Assembly: GCA_022843165.1 (NCBI GenBank)
Contig: JALHOD010000002.1
Coordinates: forward strand, 62,001-126,000
Reading direction: 5' to 3'
Source: Pseudorhodoplanes sp.
Lineage (GTDB): Bacteria > Pseudomonadota > Alphaproteobacteria > Rhizobiales > Xanthobacteraceae
Length of the DNA: 64,000 bases
A program made the position numbers and the translations under genes. Positions 33,171 through 43,764 of the stretch are shown here, piece by piece; position 1 is the stretch's first letter; every line of letters starts with the position of its first letter. Under the pieces are notes generated by a model that was given only the letters and a program-made list of their open reading frames with translations, had not been told where the DNA came from and ran no database searches.

Positions 33171-33692
33171 TCAGATCAGCCAGGACGGCTCGGTCGGGTC
33201 GAGGAACTGCTTGCTGTTGGCGACCATCTTGCGCGGTTCCGGGCCATAATAATTGCCGATGCGGACCATCGGGCGCGGCCGGGTGCGCACCGCCACGATG
33301 CGTTCATACAGCGACTTGGCGGAGACCGGCTTGCACAGAAACTCGTTCACGCCGAGCTTGACCGCTTCCACCACGGTCTCGCGTTCGTTGTGGCTGGTCA
33401 GCATCACGATCGGAACGCCCGGCACCGGATAGGTCGCGGGCGAGCGCACGCGCCGCATGAATTCGGCGCCGTTGATGTCCGGCATTTCCCAATCCAGGAA
33501 GACGAGATCGGGACTGATGGTGCAGATGGCGTCGAGCCCGGCGCTACCATTGTGGACGTCGTGGACGTCCTTGATGCCGTGCGACAGCAGCATGGTGCGG
33601 ATCAGCTTGCGCATATAGAAGTCGTCGTCCACCAGCAGGACGCGAGTGTCGCGGATATGCGCTTCGATGTTTCTCGCGTTTAAGGAATGCAT
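33171..33692 (-). CDS. Receiver-only response regulator (CheY-like)
   Basis: 173 aa: a receiver with acid pocket LVDDD, acceptor Asp67 (PDLVFLDWEMPD), Thr in VMLTSH and Lys in FLCKPVS. It is followed by a tail YYGPEPRKM shared with the paralogue at 32488. No DNA-binding or enzymatic output, so it acts by protein contact or in a phosphorelay. The cognate kinase is unknown; the PdhS-like kinase in this window is one of many candidates. It sits 173 nt upstream of the Asn paralogue in the same direction. Confidence 0.9.
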   Translation of the reverse strand: MHSLNARNIEAHIRDTRVLLVDDDFYMRKLIRTMLLSHGIKDVHDVHNGSAGLDAICTISPDLVFLDWEMPDINGAEFMRRVRSPATYPVPGVPIVMLTSHNERETVVEAVKLGVNEFLCKPVSAKSLYERIVAVRTRPRPMVRIGNYYGPEPRKMVANSKQFLDPTEPSWLI

Positions 33693-33811
33693 CGAGCAAC
33701 CCCAAGCGTGACCGGCACGGATACGTCACTTCCATTATATGAGCATTGCTAAAACCCGCTTATGCAACCGCGTGTGGAATCGGGCCGGTCGCCGGATTTT
33801 GGCGGCGATGG

Positions 33812-35299
33812 TCAATAGCGCGTTAATGTGCGCCGTACGGCATCCTGCCAGCCGCAATATTTGCGATGGCGCAACGCATCGTCCATGGCGGGAACAAAAC
33901 GGCGTTCGCTGCGCCAGTTGCCGGCAAAGGTCGCGACGTCCGGACAGACGCCGGCGGAGAGTCCGGCCAGATAAGCGGCGCCGAGCGCGGTCGTCTCCTT
34001 GACGGCCGGCCGGTCGACCGGCGCGCCGATCATGTCGGCCAGAAACTGCATGGTGAAATCGCTCGCGGTCATGCCGCCATCCACGCGCAGCACGGTCTCG
34101 GCACCCATCTGGGGCCAGTCGCCGCGCATAGCCTCAAGCAGATCGCGAGTCTGGAAGCCAACGGATTCCAGCGCGGCGCGCGCCAGTTCCGCGGCACCGG
34201 CATTGCGCGTCAGGCCAAAGACGGCACCGCGCGCCTGCGTATCCCAGTAAGGCGCGCCGAGACCGACAAAGGCCGGCACCAGATAGACGTCCTCCTCGGG
34301 ATTCGCGCGATCGGCGAGCGCGTTAATATCGGGCGCATACGTTACAATCTTCAGGGCATCGCGCAGCCATTGCACGGCGGCGCCGGCGATGAAGATCGCG
34401 CCCTCGAGCGCGTAAGTGCGTTCGCCCGCGAGCTGGCAGGCAATCGTGGTGAGCAGGCGGTTCTTCGAGGTCACCGGCACCGTTCCGGTATTGAGCAGCG
34501 CGAAACAGCCGGTGCCGTAAGTCGATTTCATCATGCCGGGGCTGAAACAGCCCTGCCCGACCGCTGCCGCCTGCTGGTCGCCGGCCATGCCGAGAATGCG
34601 GACCGGGCCGCCGAGCAGATCGGTCGCCCCGAAATCGCCCGCGCAATCGCGCACGTCGGGCAGCAACCGCATCGGAATGCGGAACAGCTCGCAGAGCTCG
34701 GCATCCCATTGTCCCGTTGCGATATCGAACAGCATGGTGCGCGCGGCATTTGTCGCATCGGTGGCGTGAACGCGGCCGCCGGTCAGCCGCCAGAGCAGGA
34801 ATGTATCGATGGTGCCGAAGGCGAGCCGGCCCGCCTCCGCCGCCTCGCGCGCGCCGGACACATTGTCGAGCAGCCAGGCGATCTTGGTCGCGGAAAAATA
34901 CGGATCGAGCAGAAGGCCGGTGCGGTTGGCCACCGTCGCCTCATGACCGGCCTGCCGCAACTCCTCGCAAGCCGGAGCCGTGCGGCGGTCCTGCCAGACA
35001 ATCGCGTTGTGGACCGGTTTGCCGGTTTCGCGGTCCCAGATCAGCGTGGTCTCGCGCTGATTGGTGATGCCGATCCCGGCGATATCCTTCGCGGAAAGGC
35101 CCGCCTTCGCCACCGCATCGCGCAGGGTGGCGAGCGTAGTGGCCCAGATTTCCTCGGGATCGTGCTCGACCCAGCCCGGTGCGGGATAGATCTGCGTGAC
35201 TTCCTGCTGCGCGATGGCGCGCGGCACAAGGTAGGCGTCGAAGACCATGCTGCGCGTCGACGTGGTGCCCTGATCGATGGCGAGCAGCATATCGGTCAT
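33812..35299 (-). CDS. glpK: Glycerol kinase
   Basis: A 495-aa cytosolic FGGY-family kinase: glycerol plus ATP to sn-glycerol-3-phosphate. ATP phosphate loop DQGTTSTRS at 9-17, substrate loop NQRETT and [20 protein letters not shown], and ATP loop STYGTGCF then [14 protein letters not shown]. Full length for the family. It lies 3 nt downstream of glpD in one operon. No glpF facilitator is in view. Confidence 0.96.
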   Translation of the reverse strand: MTDMLLAIDQGTTSTRSMVFDAYLVPRAIAQQEVTQIYPAPGWVEHDPEEIWATTLATLRDAVAKAGLSAKDIAGIGITNQRETTLIWDRETGKPVHNAIVWQDRRTAPACEELRQAGHEATVANRTGLLLDPYFSATKIAWLLDNVSGAREAAEAGRLAFGTIDTFLLWRLTGGRVHATDATNAARTMLFDIATGQWDAELCELFRIPMRLLPDVRDCAGDFGATDLLGGPVRILGMAGDQQAAAVGQGCFSPGMMKSTYGTGCFALLNTGTVPVTSKNRLLTTIACQLAGERTYALEGAIFIAGAAVQWLRDALKIVTYAPDINALADRANPEEDVYLVPAFVGLGAPYWDTQARGAVFGLTRNAGAAELARAALESVGFQTRDLLEAMRGDWPQMGAETVLRVDGGMTASDFTMQFLADMIGAPVDRPAVKETTALGAAYLAGLSAGVCPDVATFAGNWRSERRFVPAMDDALRHRKYCGWQDAVRRTLTRY

Positions 35300-35302
35300 C
35301 GG

Positions 35303-36817
35303 TCATTCCGCCGCGTTCAGGGCGTTGGCCGAAGACATGAACTGCGCCAGCACCGCGCGCTGTTCGGACGTGAAACGCAGGCCGAGCTTGGAGCGCCGCC
35401 ACAGCACATCGTCGGCCTCCTGCGCCCATTCCTGCGTCATCAGGTAGCGCAGCTCGGCCTCGGTGAAATCGCCTCCGAAACAGGCGCCGAGATCGCCGAG
35501 GCTTCCGGCATCGCCCAGAATCCGGTCGATACGCGTGCCATAGGCGCGGATGAGCCGCCGCGCATGATCTTCGGTGAGGAACGGCCAGATACGGCGCGCC
35601 TGCGCGATCTTGGCCTCGACCGCGTTGTAGGAAAAGTCGCCGCCCGGCAGCGGCGCGTTCGCCGTCCAGGCCGGCCGGGTGACGAAGAAATGCGCCATGC
35701 GTTTCAGCACGGCCTCGGCCAGCCGCCGGTAGGTCGTGATCTTGCCGCCATAGATGGTGAGGACGGGCGCCAGGTGAAACTGCTCGTCGAGCACGAGATG
35801 ATAATCGCGCGTGGTGTCCTTGGCCTTTTTCGAACCGTCGTCGTAGAGCGAGCGTACGCCGGCAAAAGACCAGATCACGTCGGCGGGCCCGATCATGGTG
35901 CGGAAATAATCGGTCGCCACCTTGCAGAGATAGGTGACCTCGGCGGGGCTAGGCGCAACGCCGGCGGGGTCGCCGTTGAAATCCTCGTCGGTCGTGCCGA
36001 TCAGCGTGAAGTCGCGCTCATAGGGCAAGGCGAAGACCACGCGGCCATCGGCATTCTGGAAGATATAGGCGCCGTCGTGATCGAACAGCTTCGGCACCAC
36101 GATATGGCTGCCTTTCACCAGGCGCGCATGCGCGGCTTCCGGCGTGCGCAGCACATTGTCCATCACCGCGCCGACCCAGGGACCGGCGGCATTGACCAGC
36201 GCGCGCGCGGTGACAACCTCGCGATTGCCGTGCGAATTCAGGACCAGGCGCCAGACTTCGCCGCGTTCGGCGCGCACGCATTTGGTCCGCGTGCGGATCA
36301 CCGCACCGCGCGCGGCGGCATCGACGGCGTTCAGCACCACCAGCCGCGCGTCATCCACCCAGCAATCGGAATACTGAAAAGCGAACTTGTAGCGCCGCTT
36401 GAGCGGCACCCCGACCGGATGATGGGTGAGATCGAGCGTGCGGGTGGCGGGAAGGATCTTTCGCCCGCCGAGATGGTCGTAGAGGAACAGACCCAGCCGC
36501 AGCAGGACCGGCGAGCGTGCGCCCGCCTGCGGCGGCAGGGTGAAGCGCAGCGGCCAGATGATGTGCGGCGCCATCCGCAACAGCACCTCGCGCTCGGTCA
36601 GCGCCTCGCGCACCAGCATGAGGGCGCCGTGTTCCAGATAGCGCAACCCGCCATGGATCAGCTTGGTGGAGGCGGACGAGGTTCCCGAGGCGAGGTCGTT
36701 CTGCTCGACCAGCAGCACCCGCAGGCCGCGGCCGGCGGCGTCGCGGGCAATGCCCGCGCCATTGATCCCGCCGCCGATGATGGCGAGATCGAACTGGGCC
36801 GGTTCCGCCTGCGCCAT
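35303..36817 (-). CDS. glpD: Aerobic glycerol-3-phosphate dehydrogenase
   Basis: A 504-aa FAD-dependent, membrane-associated enzyme oxidising glycerol-3-phosphate to dihydroxyacetone phosphate and passing electrons to quinone. FAD-binding IIGGGINGAG near 13-22, NDLASGTSSASTKLIHGGLRYLE, VNAAGPWVG, and C-terminal IYGGKITTYRRLAE. ATG 36817 is chosen since GGAGAG precedes it by 8 nt; the frame opens to 36853. Confidence 0.96.
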   Translation of the reverse strand: MAQAEPAQFDLAIIGGGINGAGIARDAAGRGLRVLLVEQNDLASGTSSASTKLIHGGLRYLEHGALMLVREALTEREVLLRMAPHIIWPLRFTLPPQAGARSPVLLRLGLFLYDHLGGRKILPATRTLDLTHHPVGVPLKRRYKFAFQYSDCWVDDARLVVLNAVDAAARGAVIRTRTKCVRAERGEVWRLVLNSHGNREVVTARALVNAAGPWVGAVMDNVLRTPEAAHARLVKGSHIVVPKLFDHDGAYIFQNADGRVVFALPYERDFTLIGTTDEDFNGDPAGVAPSPAEVTYLCKVATDYFRTMIGPADVIWSFAGVRSLYDDGSKKAKDTTRDYHLVLDEQFHLAPVLTIYGGKITTYRRLAEAVLKRMAHFFVTRPAWTANAPLPGGDFSYNAVEAKIAQARRIWPFLTEDHARRLIRAYGTRIDRILGDAGSLGDLGACFGGDFTEAELRYLMTQEWAQEADDVLWRRSKLGLRFTSEQRAVLAQFMSSANALNAAE

Positions 36818-36840
36818 GGGTGATTCTCTCCGCAGGTCAG

Positions 36841-36854
36841 CATGGCGCGCCATG
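36841..36854. promoter_or_regulatory. Perfect 14-bp palindrome upstream of glpD
   Basis: CATGGCGCGCCATG lies 24 nt before the glpD start, in the 140-bp gap shared with the divergent amidotransferase gene. Possible operator; no GlpR-type regulator is nearby. Confidence 0.3.
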
Positions 36855-36957
36855 ACCGCGCCTCACAAGCGCGTCAATGGGATACCGGCATTCGCAAATA
36901 GGCCGCAAAAGCCTATATGACAGTGACACCCGCTTCTGACCCGCCGCCGGACCCGCA

Positions 36958-37824
36958 ATGCCTGCCCCGCGCCTGCTTGTAATCGAAGGAAATACCGCCG
37001 ACGGACGGGCCTTGCTCAAGGCGGCCGGGGGCGACGCCCCGAGCGTGGGCTATTCCGGCCTGCTGCGGGACCTGCTGCCCGGCGCGGTCACTGACATCTG
37101 CTATCCGGCCGATATCGGCGCCAACCTGCCCGATGCCTGCGGCATCGAGGGCTATGACGGCGTGGTCATTACCGGCTCGGCGCTGCATGTCTATGACGGC
37201 GGACCGCATGTCGATCCGCAGATCGCGCTGGTGCGCGCCACGCTGTCGACCGGCATCCCGATATTCGGAAGCTGCTGGGGGCTGCAGGTGCTGAATGTAG
37301 CGGCCGGCGGCAGCGTGCGGCGCAATCCGAAAGGCCGCGAGATCGGCTTTGGCCGCCGCATCCGCCTGACCGCCGCGGGACGCGGACACCCGATGTATGC
37401 CGGCAAGGACGAGGTGTTCAATTCGGTGACCGTGCATCTCGACGAGGTGGAGTCGGTCGCGCCCGGCACCAGGGTGCTGGCCTCGAACGCGGTTTCGGCC
37501 GTGCAGGCGATCGAGATCGCGCATGGCGACGCGGTCGCCTGGGGCGTGCAGTATCACCCCGAATACACATTGAAGGACATCGCCGCGACCCTGCGGCGCT
37601 ACGGCAAGACGCTTGTTGCGGAAGGCTTCTTCCCGGACGAGGCGAATCTCGTCGCCTATGCGCACGAACTGGACACGCTCGCCACCGATACCTCGGTGAA
37701 ATGGCTGGCCTGGCGGCATGCGCTCGACCATCTCATACTCAATGAGTCGTATCGCGTGAAGGAAATCCAGAACTGGATCACGCATCAGGTGCTGCCGATG
37801 CGATCGAAACGCGGGCGGGAATAA
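36958..37824 (+). CDS. Class I glutamine amidotransferase-like protein
   Basis: 288 aa. GATase1 fold with nucleophile Cys106 (FGSCWGLQ), and His200 and Glu202 (QYHPEY), completing the catalytic triad. A substrate-channel region DGVVITGSALHVYD is also seen. It is a stand-alone GMP-synthase-subunit-like protein. The C-terminal extension (about 215-288) is not part of the GATase fold. Such free amidotransferases hydrolyse gamma-glutamyl compounds or supply ammonia to unknown partners. Its stop overlaps the SDR start by 1 nt, so the two are coupled. Confidence 0.84.
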   Translation: MPAPRLLVIEGNTADGRALLKAAGGDAPSVGYSGLLRDLLPGAVTDICYPADIGANLPDACGIEGYDGVVITGSALHVYDGGPHVDPQIALVRATLSTGIPIFGSCWGLQVLNVAAGGSVRRNPKGREIGFGRRIRLTAAGRGHPMYAGKDEVFNSVTVHLDEVESVAPGTRVLASNAVSAVQAIEIAHGDAVAWGVQYHPEYTLKDIAATLRRYGKTLVAEGFFPDEANLVAYAHELDTLATDTSVKWLAWRHALDHLILNESYRVKEIQNWITHQVLPMRSKRGRE

Positions 37825-38537
37825 TGGGCTATGCCGGATGCCACGTGATCGTGACAGGCGGCACCGGCGCGCTCGGCACGGCTTTGGTCGGCGCGCTGCT
37901 GCAGGCCGGCGCGCATTGCCACGTGCCGTTTATCGAACAGACCGTCGATGCGCATTTCGAGCACGCACAAAATACAGGCGTCACGCTCTATCCCGGGATC
38001 GATCTCGCCGACGAGGCGCAGGTCGAAAAACTCTATGCCGGCCTGCCCGCGCTCTGGGCCTCGATCCATCTGGCGGGCGGTTTTGCGGCGGGCCGGATCA
38101 CGGACATCTCGAAAGCCGACCTGATGCAGCAGATCGACATGAATCTGGTGAGCGCGTTCCTGTGCGCGCGCGAGGCGGTGAAAGCGATGACGCGCGGCCA
38201 AGGTTCCAAACAATTAGGCGGACGCATCGTCAATGTCGCGGCGCGTCCGGCGCTGGAGCCGCGTACCGGCGCCGGCATGACGGCCTACACGGTCAGCAAG
38301 GCCGGCGTGGCCGCGCTGACCGCGGCGCTGGCGGAAGAAGTCGCGGCGCAGGACATTCTGGTCAACGCGGTCGCGCCCTCGATCATGGACACGCCCGCCA
38401 ACCGCGCCGCCATGCCGAAGGCGGATCACGCCAGGTGGCCCAAGGTCGAGGAGGTCGCGGCGACGATCCTGTTCCTGGCGTCGCCGGAGAATACGGTGAC
38501 GCGCGGCGGCGTCGTGCCGGTTTACGGGAAGAGCTGA
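37824..38537 (+). CDS. SDR-family oxidoreductase lacking the usual catalytic Ser
   Basis: 237 aa with a Rossmann fold and TGGTGALG (11-18) for NAD(P). The active-site Tyr155-x3-Lys159 is present (AYTVSKAG), but where SDRs have Ser-Ser before it the sequence reads NVAARP, and the NNAG motif reads HLAGG. Reduced or altered catalysis is possible. The C-terminal VAPSIMDTPANR fits classical SDRs. It is coupled to the amidotransferase by a 1-nt overlap and ends 3 nt before the convergent ATP-grasp gene. Confidence 0.84.
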   Translation: MGYAGCHVIVTGGTGALGTALVGALLQAGAHCHVPFIEQTVDAHFEHAQNTGVTLYPGIDLADEAQVEKLYAGLPALWASIHLAGGFAAGRITDISKADLMQQIDMNLVSAFLCAREAVKAMTRGQGSKQLGGRIVNVAARPALEPRTGAGMTAYTVSKAGVAALTAALAEEVAAQDILVNAVAPSIMDTPANRAAMPKADHARWPKVEEVAATILFLASPENTVTRGGVVPVYGKS

Positions 38538-38540
38538 TCT

Positions 38541-39557
38541 TTACTCGATCCCCCGCACCCGCGCGCGGTTCATGCCCAGCGCCAGGATGCGGTTGAGCAT
38601 CTCGGAGTAAGTGAAGCCGTCCTGGATGGCGGCCTCGGCAAACACCTCGTCGCGGGAGATTTCCGGATTGGGATTGGCCTCAATGAAATACGGCACGCCC
38701 TCCGGCGACAGGCGGAAATCGATGCGACCATAGCCGTCGAGCTCGAGCGTGCGGCAGATGCGCTTGGTCAGATTCTTGATGCGGCCGGCGAGCTCGGGCG
38801 AGAGGTTTTTCGCCGCGCCCTGGATGATCCCGCGCTTCTCTTGATACTTGATGTCGAATTTCAGCTTCTCGGTGGCGATCCGGCTGCCGTCGCCGAATTC
38901 CAGCTCCCATGCCGGCAAGACCCGCAGCCGCTCGTTGCCGAGCACGCCGACATAGATTTCGCGACCTTCGATATATTGCTCGGCGATGGCAGCGGTGCCG
39001 AGGCGCTCGTGGATGAAGGTGACGCGCTCTTCCAGCTTCTCGTCGCTGTCGACCAGCGATTTCTGCGCGATGCCGATGGAGGCATCCATGCTCAGGCTTT
39101 TCACGATCAGCGGGAATTGCAGGCGCGCCGGGCGCCGCACCTTGCGGCGCAGCGGAAACACCGCGAAGGCCGGAACCGGAATGCGGTGATAGGTCAGCAG
39201 CTTCTTCGAGAGATCCTTGCCGCGCGCCAGCATCAGGCCGCGCGGATTGCAGCCGGTATAGGGAATGCGCACCAGTTCGAGGTAGCTCGCGACGTTCTGG
39301 TCGTAGGCGGTCTCGCCGTGAAATTCCTCGAGCAGGTTGAAGACGACGTCGGCCTTGAAGCTCTCGATCTCGTCGCGGATCGGGCGAAGCTCGTGCTGCA
39401 CGCCAAGCACGCGGACTTCGTGGCCGGTGGCACGCAACGTCTTGACCACATCGTAGCCGGTCTTCCAGGCCAGCGATTCCTGTTCGGTAAAGCCCTTGGA
39501 TGACGCGGGCGGCTCCTGCTCTGGATGCAAGAGCACCAGAACACGAAGCTTTTTCAT
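38541..39557 (-). CDS. ATP-grasp ligase, D-Ala-D-Ala ligase-like
   Basis: 338 aa. ATP-grasp fold: GRDIFRL-like Mg-site region GRIDFRLSPEGVPYFIEANPNPEIS near 290-315, lysine-bearing strand FPLIVKSLSMDASIGIA, and EQYIEGREIYVGVLG. The N-terminal half (VLVLLHPEQEPP, NLLEEFHGETAYDQNVASYLEL) resembles Ddl. Ddl itself is normally shorter and sits with mur genes. Here the partner is a zinc-peptidase-like gene whose stop overlaps this ATG (ATGA at 39554-39557). It probably joins a carboxylate to an amine; substrates are unknown. Confidence 0.82.
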   Translation of the reverse strand: MKKLRVLVLLHPEQEPPASSKGFTEQESLAWKTGYDVVKTLRATGHEVRVLGVQHELRPIRDEIESFKADVVFNLLEEFHGETAYDQNVASYLELVRIPYTGCNPRGLMLARGKDLSKKLLTYHRIPVPAFAVFPLRRKVRRPARLQFPLIVKSLSMDASIGIAQKSLVDSDEKLEERVTFIHERLGTAAIAEQYIEGREIYVGVLGNERLRVLPAWELEFGDGSRIATEKLKFDIKYQEKRGIIQGAAKNLSPELAGRIKNLTKRICRTLELDGYGRIDFRLSPEGVPYFIEANPNPEISRDEVFAEAAIQDGFTYSEMLNRILALGMNRARVRGIE

Positions 39558-40579
39558 AATGCGAACCACTTCCTTCGCCCGGGGCCGTAGAGCGAATGTA
39601 CCGTCTTGGCCGTTAACAAGACGGTAAAATCCGTCCGCAGTTGCCGTTCGGGCCCCACCGCCCGCAGATTCAGCTCACGGCAGCGGTCGATCATGTCGTC
39701 CAGCACCGAATCCAGCGTCAGCTGATATTCGCCGGTCCAGCGCGACACGATCTGCCGGAATTTCGCGCGGTTCTTGCGGATGAAGACCGACGCCGCGAGC
39801 GAGCGACGATGGCGCGGGTCGGCGGAGAAGATGCGGTGCAGTTCGCGGTCATAGGTTTTTGGCGTATCGACCGCGTAGAGCGCCTGCTTCTTCTCGTAAT
39901 GCTTTTCCAGCGTGTCGGTCAGCCGGCTGAGCGGATCGACCAGAACGCGGCGGGTGACCACCGGCTTCTGGTCGGCGATCTCCGCCATCAGCTGGTCGAC
40001 ATATTCGAGCTTCTTCAGCGCGCCCCAGCCGGCGTAACGCTTGCGCCAGTCCGAGCGCGGCTTCAGCCAGACCGCGAAGGTTTCGGCAAAATCCTCGTCG
40101 GGATGACTCTGCGCGTACCAGAGTCGCAGATGCTGGACATAGTTCTTGCTCGCCGGATTTGGCCGATAATAGCTCGGATAACGCGTCGAGGAATGGCCGA
40201 ACAATTCCTGCCAGCGGCGGCGGCGCTGCAAGCGATAGGCGTTCTGCACGACATGCCCCATCTCGTGACGGAGAATCTGCATGCATTCCCACGTGGTGCC
40301 GCCCTCCACGTCGATGATCTTCTTTTTCTCAAGCCGCATCAGCCGGCGATGCGCCAGATAGAACGGGATCGCGATGCCCGGCGTGGTGGTCGGGCTGAAC
40401 CATTCGTTCGACAACCAGACATGCGGCCTGATCCGCAACCCACGCTGATCGAGCTCGTCGTGCAGGTCGTCGAGGCAGCGTTTGAGGAAGGTGCCCTCAA
40501 TGCCGACTTTCAGATCCTTGAGACGGAGCTGAAGCAGCTTGTCTTCGGGAATCTTGGCGAGGGAAACTTTGCGCGGCAT
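39554..40579 (-). CDS. Putative zincin metallopeptidase
   Basis: 341 aa from ATG 40579. HEMGH at 105-109 is a gluzincin-type H-E-x-x-H, and HPDEDFAETFAVW offers Glu166 as third zinc ligand. The rest is highly basic with no signal peptide or membrane helix, so it is cytoplasmic. The arrangement resembles the 'putative zinc-binding metallopeptidase' families of proteobacteria. It is the first gene of a two-gene unit with the ATP-grasp ligase. Whether it is an active protease is not shown. Confidence 0.72.
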   Translation of the reverse strand: MPRKVSLAKIPEDKLLQLRLKDLKVGIEGTFLKRCLDDLHDELDQRGLRIRPHVWLSNEWFSPTTTPGIAIPFYLAHRRLMRLEKKKIIDVEGGTTWECMQILRHEMGHVVQNAYRLQRRRRWQELFGHSSTRYPSYYRPNPASKNYVQHLRLWYAQSHPDEDFAETFAVWLKPRSDWRKRYAGWGALKKLEYVDQLMAEIADQKPVVTRRVLVDPLSRLTDTLEKHYEKKQALYAVDTPKTYDRELHRIFSADPRHRRSLAASVFIRKNRAKFRQIVSRWTGEYQLTLDSVLDDMIDRCRELNLRAVGPERQLRTDFTVLLTAKTVHSLYGPGRRKWFAL

Positions 40580-40712
40580 GGGGCTCCGTAAGCGGCGGGT
40601 CGTCAATTCATAATGGTGTCACGCCGGGCGGACAGCCACAACCGCCGGGCGCCAGCCCGGGGCAACGCGCACGCTGACAGAAGGTTCGGATGGCGGCGGC
40701 TGGAAAATATAC

Positions 40713-41470
40713 CTAATTTTTCAGTCGATAGCCAGTCCTGAAAATCCACCACACCGCCACCATGCAGGCCGCCAGAAACGCCAGCGTCATGGCGAGACTG
40801 ATGCCGACGCCGACATCGGCAATCTCGAAAAAGGCCCAGCGGAAACCGGAGACCAGATAGACCACCGGATTGAACAGCGTGATGGTCTGCCAGACCGGCG
40901 GCAGCACGCTGATCGAATAGAACGAACCGCCGAGAAAAGTGAGAGGCGTGATGATCAGCAGCGGCACCACCTGCAGCTTCTCGAAGCCGTCGGCCCAGAT
41001 GCCGATGATGAAGCCGAACAGGCTGAAGGTCACCGCCGTCAGCACCAGGAAGGTGACCATCCAGACCGGATGCGCGATGCGGATCGGCACGAACAGCCAG
41101 GCGGTGGCGAGAATGATCAGCCCGAGAATGATCGATTTGGTGGCGGCGGCGCCGACATAGCCGATGACGATCTCAATATAGGAGACCGGCGCGGACAGGA
41201 TCTCGTAAATGGTGCCGGTGAAGCGCGGAAAGTAGATCCCGAACGACGCGTTGGCCACGCTCTGGGTCAACAACATCATCATGATCAGGCCGGGCACGAT
41301 AAAGGCGCCATATTCCACGCCCTCGATCTCGCTGATGCGCGAGCCGATCGCCGCGCCGAACACGACAAAATAAAGCGAAGTCGAAATGACCGGCGAGACG
41401 ATGCTCTGCAGCAAAGTGCGCGCAGTGCGCGACATTTCGAACTTGTAGATCGCGGCAATGGCCCGGAGAT

Positions 41471-41474
<4 letters not shown>
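40713..41474 (-). CDS. ABC-2 type exporter permease (YadH-like)
   Basis: 253 aa with six hydrophobic segments. The N-terminal [32 protein letters not shown] and the late [34 protein letters not shown] motif are typical of the YadH/DrrB ABC-2 family. It overlaps the ATPase stop by 4 nt. Exports an unknown lipid, polysaccharide or drug-like molecule. Confidence 0.88.
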
Positions 41475-42397
<923 letters not shown>

Positions 42398-42639
42398 GGA
42401 TAAACCATCGCCGATGTAACGCCTGCGGCCCGGATTGGAAGGGGCGGAACGGCAGAATAATCGAGGATCGCGGGTCTCATATTCGCGGCAATGAATGCCG
42501 GGCTGACCCACGATGCGGGACGAATTCCGCCCACCGGCTGCATAGACCGCCGCGACTTGCCCCGTCAATGCTGTTAGAATTTTGCCAGTGAACGGCCTCC
42601 AGACCGCTCGCCAATCAATAACAGCCATGGGGAAACGCT

Positions 42640-43611
42640 ATGTCGCGACAAAGACTTTTCGCCGGATTGCTGGCAACGCTGATTGCGGGCGCCTTCGCAT
42701 CTCCCGCGAATGCCCAGACTTATCCCTCGCAACCGATCAAGATCATCATACCGACCGCGCCCGGCGGCGTCGCCGATATCGTGGGACGCGCACTCGCGAC
42801 CAAGCTGAGCGAAGCCGGCAAGACCGCGGTCGCCGAAAACAAGACCGGCGCGGGCGGCGCCATCGCCGCCGATTTCGTCGCCAAATCCGCGCCTGACGGC
42901 TACACCGTCTATGTCGGCTTTCACGCCACGCAGGCGATCCTGCCGCATCTGCAGAAGCTGACCTACGACGCCGAGAAGGACCTGATCCCGATCACGATCG
43001 CGGCGCGCACCGCGAATGTGCTGGTCGTCAATCCCAACGTCCCGGCCAAGTCGATGAAGGAACTGGTCGCCTATGCCAAGGCCAATCCGGGCAAGGTGAC
43101 GTTCGCGTCGCAAGGCAACGGCAGCACCGGACATATCGTCGGCGAACAGTTCAAGCAGCTGACCGGCGTCGATATCGTGCACGTGCCCTATCGCGGCGGC
43201 GCCCCGGCGGTGCAGGATCTGATCGCCGGCCACGTCACCATGATGTTCGACGTGCTGACGCTGGCGGTGCCGCAGATCAAGGGCGAGAAGGTGCGGGCGC
43301 TCGCCTCCGCCTCGCCGCAACGCATTTCTCTGATCCCGGACGTGCCGACCGTGGCCGAAGCGGGCTTCCCGCAACTCGAAAGCGGCCCCTGGTTCGGCTT
43401 CTTCGTGCCGGCCAAGACGCCGAAGCCGGTGGTCGACTGGCTGTATGCGGAAGCCAAGAAGGCCTTCAACTCGCCCGACGTGAAGGCGCAGTGGGAGAAA
43501 CAGGGCCTGAACGCGATGCTCGCCACCCCGGAGGAGACGCAGAAATTCGTTGCCTCCGAATACAAGCGCTGGGGCGAGGTGATCAAGAAAGCCAACATCA
43601 CCATGAACTGA
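42640..43611 (+). CDS. Bug/TctC-family periplasmic solute receptor
   Basis: 323 aa: signal peptide MSRQRLFAGLLATLIAGAFASPANAQ, then YPSQPIKIIIPTAPGG, GAGGAIAADFVAKSAPDGYT and VPYRGGAPAVQDLIAGHVTMMFD, hallmark motifs of Bug receptors for carboxylates or amides. No TctA/TctB membrane genes are adjacent, so it is an orphan receptor, as is common for this family. It is followed by a strong terminator. Confidence 0.9.
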   Translation: MSRQRLFAGLLATLIAGAFASPANAQTYPSQPIKIIIPTAPGGVADIVGRALATKLSEAGKTAVAENKTGAGGAIAADFVAKSAPDGYTVYVGFHATQAILPHLQKLTYDAEKDLIPITIAARTANVLVVNPNVPAKSMKELVAYAKANPGKVTFASQGNGSTGHIVGEQFKQLTGVDIVHVPYRGGAPAVQDLIAGHVTMMFDVLTLAVPQIKGEKVRALASASPQRISLIPDVPTVAEAGFPQLESGPWFGFFVPAKTPKPVVDWLYAEAKKAFNSPDVKAQWEKQGLNAMLATPEETQKFVASEYKRWGEVIKKANITMN

Positions 43612-43635
43612 TCCACAGCGCCGGATCAGAAAGAC

Positions 43636-43668
43636 AACGGCCCGCAGCGATGCGGGCCGTTTCGTTTT
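43636..43668 (+). terminator. Rho-independent terminator after the Bug gene
   Basis: Perfect 11-bp stem AACGGCCCGCA/TGCGGGCCGTT with a GCGA tetraloop, followed by TCGTTTT. It is 24 nt after the stop. Confidence 0.85.
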
Positions 43669-43764
43669 CAGTCCAATCGTCCGCTTTGCGCGACGACCGG
43701 CGGACTCGCGTCATCTTAAAGTTTTCCTTTGATCACCGACCGCAATCACGCGGAACGCCGACAT

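Noticed and set aside
33866-36823. 985-aa open frame on the plus strand
   Set aside because: It is fully antisense to glpK and glpD, has low-complexity Arg/His/Gln composition and no domain. It is an artefact of high GC content.
40271-40286. Second parS-like CACGTG site
   Set aside because: The flanks of this CACGTG do not fit the 16-bp consensus, and it lies inside the zincin gene.
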